64,000 nucleotides of DNA from Cellvibrio polysaccharolyticus (lineage in GTDB: Bacteria; Pseudomonadota; Gammaproteobacteria; Pseudomonadales; Cellvibrionaceae): contig NZ_PRDL01000001.1 of the NCBI RefSeq assembly GCF_015182315.1, positions 2,356,001-2,420,000 on the forward strand, in the 5' to 3' direction. The notes beneath the pieces were generated by a model that searched no databases, had not been told where the DNA came from, and was given only the letters and a program-made list of their open reading frames with translations. This document shows positions 55,306-62,983 of the stretch, one piece after another. A program made the position numbers and the translations under genes. Position 1 is the stretch's first letter, and every line of letters begins with the position of its first letter.

Positions 55306-56082
55306 ATGCCCGATATACCCGAAAAGACCTTAACTCCTGCACCTGGCCACCTCAATTCTCCCCAACGAGAGACTCCTGTGAAAGCGCCCCCTGCCCGCAA
55401 GGAAAGTTTTCTCGCCAATTTACTGTTAAATATCGTCATCCCTGCCGTGATCCTCTCCAAACTCAGCAGTGAACAGTATCTGGGAACCCAGGGCGCTATC
55501 GTGGTGGCACTGGCGTTTCCTCTCGGTTACGGCATTCGTGATTATTTTATTACTCGCAAGGTCAACCTGCTTTCTGCACTTGGCTTTATCAGCATTTTGC
55601 TGACCGGCGGCATTAGCCTGTTACAACTCGACCCGCAATACATTGCCATCAAGGAAGCCGCGATTCCCGGCCTTATTGGTATTGCGACCTTGATCTCAAT
55701 AAAAACCCGCTACCCGCTGGTAAAAACCTTCGTTTATAACGGCAAATTGCTGAAGGTAGAAAAAGTATCAGCGGCACTTGCTGAGCGCGGTACAGAAGCC
55801 GCCTTTGAAAAAGTACTGCGCAATACCTCTTATATGATTGCCGGTTCTTTTTTTCTGTCTTCGTTTTTAAATTATGTGCTGGCAAAAATTGTTATGGTCA
55901 GCCCCGCCGGTACCGAAGCCTTCAATATCGAACTGGGACGCATGACCGCCCTCAGTTATCCGGTCATTGTGGTGCCTGCCATGATTGTGATGATGGGTAG
56001 CCTTTTCTATTTATTTCGCAATATCCGCCGCCTGACCAACCTCACCCTCGATGATGTTATTAACGACGGCAGTGAAAACTGA
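55306..56082 (+). CDS. VC0807-family inner-membrane protein, 258 aa
   Basis: After a 30-residue Pro-rich cytoplasmic N-terminus come about six transmembrane helices (for example NLLLNIVIPAVILSKL; GAIVVALAFPLGYGI; LLSALGFISILLTGGISLL; VIVVPAMIVMMGSLFYLF). The family (VC0807 type) has no assigned function, and resembles in architecture septation-linked YciB/IspZ-like membrane proteins. It diverges from the PHP nuclease gene. It precedes yciI, a linkage seen in other gammaproteobacteria as I recall. Confidence 0.8.
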   Translation: MPDIPEKTLTPAPGHLNSPQRETPVKAPPARKESFLANLLLNIVIPAVILSKLSSEQYLGTQGAIVVALAFPLGYGIRDYFITRKVNLLSALGFISILLTGGISLLQLDPQYIAIKEAAIPGLIGIATLISIKTRYPLVKTFVYNGKLLKVEKVSAALAERGTEAAFEKVLRNTSYMIAGSFFLSSFLNYVLAKIVMVSPAGTEAFNIELGRMTALSYPVIVVPAMIVMMGSLFYLFRNIRRLTNLTLDDVINDGSEN

Positions 56083-56167
56083 AGTGCTTATCCTCTGATA
56101 ACCATTTTCCATTAACTTTTTTGAGTGTTGACGAATACGCACGCAGAGCTATTGATCGGGAGTTTAT

Positions 56168-56467
56168 ATGTTGTACGCCATAATCAGTGAAGATGTAAAT
56201 GCAAGCCTGGAATTGCGCAAGCAGACCCGTCCTGCTCATTTGGCACGCTTACAACAATTAAAGGATGATGGCCGCCTGGTGCTCGCTGGCCCGCACCCCG
56301 CCATTGATACGCCCAACCCCGGTGATGCCGGTTTTACCGGAAGCCTGGTCGTTGCAGAATTCGATTCCCTCTATGCCGCCCAGCAATGGGCTGATGCCGA
56401 CCCTTACATTGAAGCCGGCGTTTACGCAAAAGTTCTGGTTAAACCCTTTAATCGCGTGCTGCCCTGA
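56168..56467 (+). CDS. yciI: YciI-like protein
   Basis: YciI-family dimeric alpha/beta-barrel protein of about 100 aa. The conserved His-Asp-type pocket residues are in [20 protein letters not shown] and AGPHPA, with the tail [15 protein letters not shown]. In other bacteria the family has muconolactone-isomerase-like folds; its natural substrate is unknown. A GGGAG-type ribosome site lies 6 bases before the ATG. Confidence 0.9.
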   Translation: MLYAIISEDVNASLELRKQTRPAHLARLQQLKDDGRLVLAGPHPAIDTPNPGDAGFTGSLVVAEFDSLYAAQQWADADPYIEAGVYAKVLVKPFNRVLP

Positions 56468-56542
56468 CGCACCGCGATTACCAAATCTTTCGTTTACAGC
56501 TAACGCACGGCTGTAACTCTTCATAAAAATTTTAGCGGACCT

Positions 56543-57172
56543 TTGACTGTGAAAAAAAGATTAACCCACCTGCTTCTGAAAACGATTTTGCCCGGTGCAC
56601 TTTTATTGCCTTTGGCGATGCAAGGTCATACCCAGGAAGCCGAGGCTGAAACCGTAGAAAGCATGCGCTACGTCAGCGACGTTATGTATATCCCGCTGCG
56701 CAAAGGGCCTGGCAACGCCCAGGATGTTCTTATCAATGGTCTGGTTAGTGGCACTCCGCTGACTTTTGTGCGCGAAGAAACCGACAGTAATCGCGTTACC
56801 TGGTCGCTGGTAAGAACCTCGGAAGGCATACTGGGCTGGGCGAGAAATTCACATTTATTGGCTGAGCCACCCGCTGGCCCGCAGCTGAGCGAACTGCAAC
56901 AACGTTACGATGCCTTGTCAAAAGAATACGAAAGCCTCAAGCAAAGTTCATCACTGGCTATTGATATCGAAAAAGACAATCAGCGCTTGCATGAAAGCCA
57001 TCAGGTACTGCAAACCCGCGCTGACTATTTGCAAGCCGAAAATGATCAACTGAAAAATTCCGATCGCTACAACCAGTGGATTTATGGTGGCGGTTTGCTG
57101 CTGGCGGGCGTATTACTTTCACTGATTTTACAAGCTTTTGGCAAGCGCAAGCGCCAATCCGAATGGCGTTAG
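56543..57172 (+). CDS. SH3-domain envelope protein (TIGR04211/YgiM type)
   Basis: A signal peptide (about 1-28) precedes a bacterial SH3 domain (MRYVSDVMYIPLRKGPGNAQ, then TWSLVRTSEGILGWARNSHL). A coiled coil (about 110-170) and a C-terminal membrane helix (WIYGGGLLLAGVLLSLILQA) with basic tail follow. This is the order of YgiM-type proteins, anchored in the inner membrane with the SH3 domain in the periplasm. The start may be TTG at 56543 or GTG at 56549. 70 bases after yciI. Confidence 0.9.
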   Translation: MTVKKRLTHLLLKTILPGALLLPLAMQGHTQEAEAETVESMRYVSDVMYIPLRKGPGNAQDVLINGLVSGTPLTFVREETDSNRVTWSLVRTSEGILGWARNSHLLAEPPAGPQLSELQQRYDALSKEYESLKQSSSLAIDIEKDNQRLHESHQVLQTRADYLQAENDQLKNSDRYNQWIYGGGLLLAGVLLSLILQAFGKRKRQSEWR

Positions 57173-57194
57173 GTTTCAGATTAGGATGATGACC

Positions 57195-57842
57195 ATGAAA
57201 AAAATACTGACCGCACTGGCGTTAGCTTCTGCTGCATTTGCAAGCACCCAGGCAATGGCGGAAGACTACCCGCGCGTGGCAATGAAAACAGATCTGGGCA
57301 CCTATGTGCTTGAGCTGTATCCGGACAAAGCTCCGATTACCGTGGCCAACTTTCTTGAATATGTTGATAGCAAATTTTACGACGGCACCATTTACCACCG
57401 GGTTATTCCCGGCTTTGTGGTTCAGGGTGGCGGCCTGAATTTTGACTTCACCGTCAAGGAAACCCGCGACCCGATTGAAAATGAATCGAACAACGGTTTG
57501 CGCAATGACTACCAGACTATTTCCATGGCGCGCACCGCTGACCCACACAGTGCCTCGTCGCAGTTTTATATCAACTTGCAGAACAATAATTCACTCAACG
57601 CGGCTGGCAGCAAACCTGGTTACACCGTCTTTGGCAAGGTGGTTGAGGGGATGGATATCGTCGAGAAAATTGTCGACGAGCCTCGCGGCATGCACCGCGC
57701 TTTTCCTGAAGCGCCAAACTATGCGGTACGTACTTTGAGCGCTACCCGTGTAGACGCAGCTTTCAAGCCGGATAACAAACCGGCAGCCGCCAAGATACCT
57801 ATGCAAAATAGCAATGTGCGCGATGCGCTGGTGAAGCCATGA
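57195..57842 (+). CDS. ppiA: Periplasmic peptidyl-prolyl cis-trans isomerase A (cyclophilin)
   Basis: Cyclophilin that speeds proline isomerisation during periplasmic folding. The ATG at 57195, 8 bases after AGGA, gives a signal peptide (MKKILTALALASAAFASTQA-M-A). The core has FYDGTIYHRVIPGFVVQGGG, SMARTADPHSASSQFYINLQ and GYTVFGKVVEGMDIVEKI, with the catalytic Arg (YHRV), Phe and Gln. A 25-residue polar C-terminal tail is extra. The stop overlaps pdxJ (ATGA). Confidence 0.93.
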   Translation: MKKILTALALASAAFASTQAMAEDYPRVAMKTDLGTYVLELYPDKAPITVANFLEYVDSKFYDGTIYHRVIPGFVVQGGGLNFDFTVKETRDPIENESNNGLRNDYQTISMARTADPHSASSQFYINLQNNNSLNAAGSKPGYTVFGKVVEGMDIVEKIVDEPRGMHRAFPEAPNYAVRTLSATRVDAAFKPDNKPAAAKIPMQNSNVRDALVKP

Positions 57843-58597
57843 GCACAACCGCACTAAGCGTTAACCTGAACAAAATTGCTTTAATTCGCAACTCGCGTCC
57901 GGGTAATTTCCCGGATGTGATCGCGCACGGAAAAGTTTGTATTGATGCCGGTGCCGATGGGCTTACGGTACATCCGCGCCCGGACCAGCGCCATATTCGC
58001 CCGGCCGACGTTTACGGTTTGTCCGAGCTGGTTAAACAACACCCGGGTATTGAGTTCAATATTGAAGGCAACCCTTTCGCACCTCACGTGGGCGATTTTC
58101 CGGGGTTTATCAAACTGGTGGAAGATGTTGTACCCGACCAGTGCACCCTGGTGCCGGATAGCAACGATCAACTTACCTCTGATCAAGGTTTTGACCTGCG
58201 CAAGAGCAGTGAAATACTCAAACCGCTGATCCACCGCCTGCAAGACAAAGGCGTTCGTGTCAGTTTGTTTATGGATCCGGAGCCGGAACAAATTGAACTG
58301 GCGGCAAAACTCGGGGTGGAGCGCATCGAGCTGTATACCGGGCCTTACGCGGCGGCCTGGGGGCAACCTGAGTTGCTGGAGGCATTGTTTGATCAATACG
58401 ACAAGGCGGCACGCGTGGCGTCCGGGCTTGGTATCGGCATCAATGCCGGCCACGACCTTAATCTCGATAACCTTGGCCGTTTTCTGACGATTCCTGAAAT
58501 TCTGGAAGTTTCCATCGGCCATGCGCTCACGGTAGATGCGCTGGCAATCGGTATGGAAAGCGCGGTCAAAGCCTATCGAGCTATTTGCCAGCAATAA
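57839..58597 (+). CDS. pdxJ: Pyridoxine 5'-phosphate synthase (PdxJ family, Bacteroidetes-like form)
   Basis: PdxJ condenses deoxyxylulose-5-phosphate with 3-amino-2-oxopropyl phosphate to give pyridoxine phosphate. Catalytic residues are visible: His in GLTVHPRPDQRHIR, Glu in FNIEGNP, His in GINAGHDLNLDNL, and SIGHALT. The N-terminus SVNLNKIALIRNSR and the VHPRPD..HIR.ADVY segment resemble Bacteroidetes PdxJ more than E. coli PdxJ (GVNIDHIATLRNAR, VHLREDRRHI). It is not beside recO or acpS as usual. Co-translated with ppiA. Confidence 0.88.
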   Translation: MSTTALSVNLNKIALIRNSRPGNFPDVIAHGKVCIDAGADGLTVHPRPDQRHIRPADVYGLSELVKQHPGIEFNIEGNPFAPHVGDFPGFIKLVEDVVPDQCTLVPDSNDQLTSDQGFDLRKSSEILKPLIHRLQDKGVRVSLFMDPEPEQIELAAKLGVERIELYTGPYAAAWGQPELLEALFDQYDKAARVASGLGIGINAGHDLNLDNLGRFLTIPEILEVSIGHALTVDALAIGMESAVKAYRAICQQ

Positions 58598-58688
58598 CCA
58601 CTCTACCGGCTCATTCCCCTGAGTTATAACAGATCTCTCCCTGGCTGCTAAGCTAAAAAGAGAAATCTGTTAACGAGTGGAGGTTACT

Positions 58689-59102
58689 ATGTCATCTATC
58701 CTGGTTCGGGATCATATGCAGGCAGACGCCCAATCCGTACTTTCCAGTTTTAGCGTCAGCGAGGTTATCGAGCATTTGCTGCGTACCCATCTGACCGGTG
58801 TGCCGGTGGTAGACGAGCATCAACAGGTCGTTGGTTTTGTGTCCGAGCAGGACTGCATGAAAGAGATGCTGCACGCGGCTTTTTTTGGTTCGGAATCGCC
58901 ATCGGTAACGCGCATTATGCACACGCCGGTTCTCACCGTTACACCGGACACCAGTATTGTTGAAATTGCCGAAACCATGATGGACCATAAACCGAAAAAT
59001 TATCCGGTCGTTTATGAAGGCAAGCTTGTAGGCATTATCAACCGCAGGCACATTCTGAACGCATTGATCGACAACGCCCGCCATGGCCATTGTCGTTATT
59101 AA
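58689..59102 (+). CDS. CBS-domain-pair protein, 137 aa
   Basis: Two CBS motifs form one Bateman module: VRDHMQADAQSVLSSFSVSE with HLTGVPVVDEHQQVVGFVSE, and IMHTPVLTVTPDTSIVEIAE with NYPVVYEGKLVGIINRRHIL. Such modules bind adenine nucleotides or SAM. There is no attached catalytic domain, so it is probably a regulatory partner. The ATG at 58689 follows GGAGG by 5 to 6 bases; a GTG at 58677 is in frame but inside the ribosome site. Confidence 0.92.
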   Translation: MSSILVRDHMQADAQSVLSSFSVSEVIEHLLRTHLTGVPVVDEHQQVVGFVSEQDCMKEMLHAAFFGSESPSVTRIMHTPVLTVTPDTSIVEIAETMMDHKPKNYPVVYEGKLVGIINRRHILNALIDNARHGHCRY

Positions 59103-59152
59103 TTTCCCAATCAAAACCGGCTTATGGCCGGTTTATTAATTGCCAGGACACA

Positions 59153-59929
59153 ATGAGTAAATCCCCTGTTACCGATAGCGCCGCCTATCTGGAAAAAAAA
59201 CGCTTTTTTAATAATATTCTCACCGTTTACGGAAGAAAACCGGTGCTTGAAGCGCTGGAAGACCCGTCAACCGACATTTACCGTCTGCACCTCGCCAGCA
59301 GTAACCGGTCAGCCTCCATTATGGATGACATACGAAAGCTGGCAGAAAAAAAAGGGGCGGAAATTCTTTACCACGACAGAGCCGCTTTATCGCGCATCTC
59401 AAAAAATGCCAAGCAGGATCAAGGCGTAGCAGCTGATCTGGTTTGTAAAAAATTTCAAAGCAGTGATGATTTTCTGGCGGATAACCTTGGCAAAAAATTT
59501 CGTTTGCTGGCGCTGGACGGCATTACCAACCCGCAAAACCTCGGCATGATTATTCGCTCGGCCTGTGCAGGCAATATTGATGGCATCTTGTTGCCGCAAC
59601 AGGGCAATGCTCAAATCGATCCGCTCGTTATTAAAGCCAGTGCCGGCACCGTTTTCCGTGCGCCGATCTTGCGTTGCGAAGACCTCGCCAAAACCCTGAC
59701 ACGCTTCATAGATAAAGGCACGCTGGTTTGCGGCTTGTCTTCTCATGCGCCAGCCAACCTGAAAGATTTTTCGCCGGATGCCGCTTGTATTTATGTGTTG
59801 GGCAATGAAACGGATGGGGTTTCGGCAAAGGTAAATGCACTGTGTAATACCAGCGTAAAAATCCCCATGAATAACGGTGTAGAGTCTCTCAACGTAGCCG
59901 TTACCGCCGCTTTGATTGCCTTTCAGTAA
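59153..59929 (+). CDS. TrmH/SpoU-family RNA 2'-O-methyltransferase
   Basis: SPOUT methyltransferase of the RlmB/TrmH type. An N-terminal substrate-binding domain (VYGRKPVLEALEDPSTDIYR) precedes the knotted catalytic domain: LDGITNPQNLGMIIRSACAG, VLGNETDGVSAKV, and IPMNNGVESLNVAVTAALIA. The exact target (rRNA or tRNA) cannot be read from sequence. I use the ATG at 59153 with AGGA upstream; the frame begins 21 codons earlier, overlapping the CBS gene. About 258 aa. Confidence 0.9.
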   Translation: MSKSPVTDSAAYLEKKRFFNNILTVYGRKPVLEALEDPSTDIYRLHLASSNRSASIMDDIRKLAEKKGAEILYHDRAALSRISKNAKQDQGVAADLVCKKFQSSDDFLADNLGKKFRLLALDGITNPQNLGMIIRSACAGNIDGILLPQQGNAQIDPLVIKASAGTVFRAPILRCEDLAKTLTRFIDKGTLVCGLSSHAPANLKDFSPDAACIYVLGNETDGVSAKVNALCNTSVKIPMNNGVESLNVAVTAALIAFQ

Positions 59930-59937
59930 TTATTGTT

Positions 59938-59966
59938 AAAGCTCGCCTGACGGGGCGAGCTTTTTT
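59938..59966 (+). terminator. Intrinsic terminator
   Basis: GCTCGCC (59941-59947) pairs with GGCGAGC (59954-59960) and is followed by six T. It ends the plus-strand unit before the convergent tgpA. Confidence 0.88.
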
Positions 59967-59997
59967 GCTGGCTATTTTTCAAGTCGAAATTTTGTAC

Positions 59998-61983
59998 TTA
60001 CACTCGAAATTGATTTACCTTTTTTTCCAGATCCGGCAATAAAGCGCGTTCCTCACCGTATTTAATGCGCTCGTACAAGGCAGTAATCGACGTTACCGAG
60101 GCTTTCAGCTCCCGCCGTTGGCCAGCAATACGCAAGGCGAATTGCCCGGAAGTTTCTCCCGCGTTAATCTTCAAGCCGGTATCGGTCTGAATTTTTTTCA
60201 TAAAGGCCAGATAAAGTACATCAACCTTATCCCGCCGCCGGTTTTGTAAAAAAAGACGCAACTGGAAAGTTGCCAATATCAATAAGGATATCCCGCCAAT
60301 CAGTGCTCCCATCAACTGCCAATTGATCAGCTCACGCCAGCGTTCAAAAAAATTCTGCTGACTGTCGCGATCATAGTTAAGCACCCAGCGGCTCCACTGG
60401 TAATTGAGTGCATCCATTTTCAACCGCAAGTGATTAAAGATGGCAAGATTTCTGGAAAATAAATTACCCAGCAATTGTTGGTCAGCTTCATCCAGCGAAA
60501 AATCAATGCCCTGCTCTACCCGCTCAGGTGCGACCGATGCGGTAGGGTCAATCATTACCCAGCCTTTGTCTTCCTGCCAGATTTCCACCCACGCATGGGC
60601 ATCGCGCTGCCTCACCAGCCAGTAGTTTTCGGTGGCATTGTATTCGCCGCCCAGATAACCGGTAGCCACACGGGCCGGAATATCCGCAGCGCGCATCATT
60701 AAAGCAAACGCACTGGCAAAGTGTTCACAAAAACCGGCTTTCGAGCCCCACAGAAAATCATCTACCGGGTGCTCACCCAAAACACCCGGCCTCAAAGTGT
60801 AGGTAAACGCTTCGCCAAAATAGGCAAGCACCCGGTTGATATATTGCTGCTCACTCTCGCTTTCCACGCGCCATTGCCTCGCCGCCGCCAGGGTTTGCGG
60901 ATTATGCGATGCAGGAAAGCTGAGATATTGCTGACGCGAGGAAGGCGACAGCGCCGCCTCGCGGAAGGAATAACGGACATGGGATGTTGCTGAATACTGG
61001 ATGCGCTGGCTGATGGGGCGACGCCAGCGAAGATTCAGATCCGGATCCAGCGCAGCGCCAGCCGACCAGTCATTAACCGCGCCCAGCACGAACAGCCAGG
61101 GCTGCTCTGATGGTTCAAAAATAACCTGGTAACTGACAGACTCACCCTCCGGGACGACCGGTGCAAGATAGGATTGCGCTGAAGACTTGTCCCAACGCAG
61201 CCGCGACAGGTCACGCTGCGCCGGCGCCAGTGTCCAACCTTTGCCATCAAAAGCACCAAATACCAGCCCGCGCCAATACATTACCGAAACGTCCGGCGGC
61301 GCCCCGTCAAAACCGACGCGAAATGCCGGCGCACTGGAGCGCATCAACTCACCAAAGGAGCCGGGGGACATGGAATCGCTCATACCGGTTTTGGCACGAC
61401 TGCCATCAACCGGTACTGCCCAGAAAGGGCTGAAACGAGGAAAGAACAAAAACAGCACCAGCATCAACGCCAGCGCCTGAACAACCGGCACAGCCAGGCC
61501 ACGCCAATGCAGGGATGCTGGCGTATCATCCTGTGGCGATACACTGAGCAACAACAAGGCGTAGCTCAATAACATCAGGCAAAAGAGGCCGTAAACGGCG
61601 GCAAAAATGGTTGAGAAGAACAGAAATTGCGTGGCTACCACCAGGTAGCCGAGAAAGCACAGCAGCAAACCGTCGCGCTGGCGCTTCATCTCCAGCAGCT
61701 TGAGAATGAAGCCGGTAAGCAGCAGGCTGACCATGCCACTGGTACCCACCTTGCTGCCGAAAGATAAAAACAGACCGCCGCAGCAAATGATCAGCAACAG
61801 GGCTTTAACCAGACGCCCGGGGTATTGCCATTTGTGGGCAAAAATTTTCCAGCGCCACACCACAACTGCCAGCCAGACCAGCGGCACCCAGAGTGGCGAT
61901 GTCAATGCATGAGGAAGCAACGCAAAGAACTGTGCCAGCAGTAACCAGAATAATGCCCGGCGGGAAATTAACGAGTCAGTCAT
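59998..61983 (-). CDS. tgpA: TgpA-type membrane transglutaminase
   Basis: The N-terminal DUF3488 region has about six membrane helices (residues 5-190), followed by a large periplasmic transglutaminase domain with the triad Cys (KAGFCEHFASAFALMMRAAD), His (RDAHAWVEIW) and Asp (GWVMIDPTAS). A last helix (LMGALIGGISLLILATFQL) and a C-terminal DUF4129 tail follow. In P. aeruginosa TgpA is essential and sits next to a DUF58 gene, as here. ATG at 61983 overlaps the DUF58 stop; ATG at 62010 is also in frame. Confidence 0.93.
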   Translation of the reverse strand: MTDSLISRRALFWLLLAQFFALLPHALTSPLWVPLVWLAVVVWRWKIFAHKWQYPGRLVKALLLIICCGGLFLSFGSKVGTSGMVSLLLTGFILKLLEMKRQRDGLLLCFLGYLVVATQFLFFSTIFAAVYGLFCLMLLSYALLLLSVSPQDDTPASLHWRGLAVPVVQALALMLVLFLFFPRFSPFWAVPVDGSRAKTGMSDSMSPGSFGELMRSSAPAFRVGFDGAPPDVSVMYWRGLVFGAFDGKGWTLAPAQRDLSRLRWDKSSAQSYLAPVVPEGESVSYQVIFEPSEQPWLFVLGAVNDWSAGAALDPDLNLRWRRPISQRIQYSATSHVRYSFREAALSPSSRQQYLSFPASHNPQTLAAARQWRVESESEQQYINRVLAYFGEAFTYTLRPGVLGEHPVDDFLWGSKAGFCEHFASAFALMMRAADIPARVATGYLGGEYNATENYWLVRQRDAHAWVEIWQEDKGWVMIDPTASVAPERVEQGIDFSLDEADQQLLGNLFSRNLAIFNHLRLKMDALNYQWSRWVLNYDRDSQQNFFERWRELINWQLMGALIGGISLLILATFQLRLFLQNRRRDKVDVLYLAFMKKIQTDTGLKINAGETSGQFALRIAGQRRELKASVTSITALYERIKYGEERALLPDLEKKVNQFRV

Positions 61984-62983
61984 TGGTCGCCGCCGAATCC
62001 GATTGTCCATAAAGAGCCAGAGCGGTTAACGCCTCAAGCTTATGCGGCTCCCCGGAGCCGGGAGCTACAATCCGGTCGGGCAATCGCACACCGTAAGTTG
62101 CCGAAGCCTTACTCTGCTCAAGCACCTGAAAACACATCGCCGATAAACAGGACTCCATCTCCAGCCGCTGCCAGCTTTGCCAGTCAATCCATAAATCGCT
62201 GCCCTCGGAACCGCCAAACTCTTTCAGATGTAACCCGGCACCCCGCGCATAATGCTTCCAGGCAACCCGCGATAAGGGCGACCCGGGCTGGTAGGTGGCA
62301 AAACCATAAAAGTCGTCTCCGGCGGCTTGCAGGCTTTCTTTTTGCCCGCCTCGGGATGGTGCGGAATCTGCGGCTTGCGCCGTAATGGGCTGAGGAAACA
62401 CGATGGCAGACATATTCAGGCGAATCCACGTCCAGCAATTGACCAGACCGAATGGATAGCCGGTTTCAACCTTGATAGCGGGCAATGGCAAGTGTCCACG
62501 CCGCTGCGCCAGCGGCTCCAGCTGCAAACGGCATTCTCCACCGGCAGGAATATCTACCACATAGGTTTGCGGCGGATTGCACATCAAGGTGAGGCGCAAG
62601 TGCCGATAGTGACGCGGCGCTTTACTGGAAACGCGCACGATAAAAGCCGCCCGCTCCTTTACAAAAACCCCCTCCACCGAAACCGCCTCAAAGACAAGCC
62701 CCGAGATATTGCGCCAGACATGAAACAGGCTGATGAAATGCAAACTGATCAGCATGAAGGCGGCTGCCAGAATAAGGTTGTTCTGGTAGTTGGTGCCAAG
62801 CAACCAGATAATCAGGACCAGTAGCAAGAACATCCAGCCCTGCCGTGACGGCAGTACGTAGATGGAGCGCAGGCCCGGCTGAACTTTTCTTGCAAGCGGC
62901 AAGCGCTGCAGTGTTTTTTGATGCACCCGGCGCCTGAGTCGCTGCCAGTAATTACCCGTTGTAAATTTATTCACCACTGACAC
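61976..62983 (-). CDS. DUF58-domain membrane protein
   Basis: Two adjacent transmembrane helices (about 47-85, WMFLLLVLIIWLLG and LILAAAFMLISLHFISLF) are followed by an immunoglobulin-like stretch and the DUF58 motif (GDDFYGFATYQPGSPLSRVA then WKHYARG), a von-Willebrand-A-like fold. Usually linked to a MoxR ATPase and a transglutaminase; here the transglutaminase follows directly but the MoxR gene is not upstream. GTG starts at 62983 and 62974 both lie within the end of lapB. Confidence 0.9.
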   Translation of the reverse strand: MSVVNKFTTGNYWQRLRRRVHQKTLQRLPLARKVQPGLRSIYVLPSRQGWMFLLLVLIIWLLGTNYQNNLILAAAFMLISLHFISLFHVWRNISGLVFEAVSVEGVFVKERAAFIVRVSSKAPRHYRHLRLTLMCNPPQTYVVDIPAGGECRLQLEPLAQRRGHLPLPAIKVETGYPFGLVNCWTWIRLNMSAIVFPQPITAQAADSAPSRGGQKESLQAAGDDFYGFATYQPGSPLSRVAWKHYARGAGLHLKEFGGSEGSDLWIDWQSWQRLEMESCLSAMCFQVLEQSKASATYGVRLPDRIVAPGSGEPHKLEALTALALYGQSDSAATND

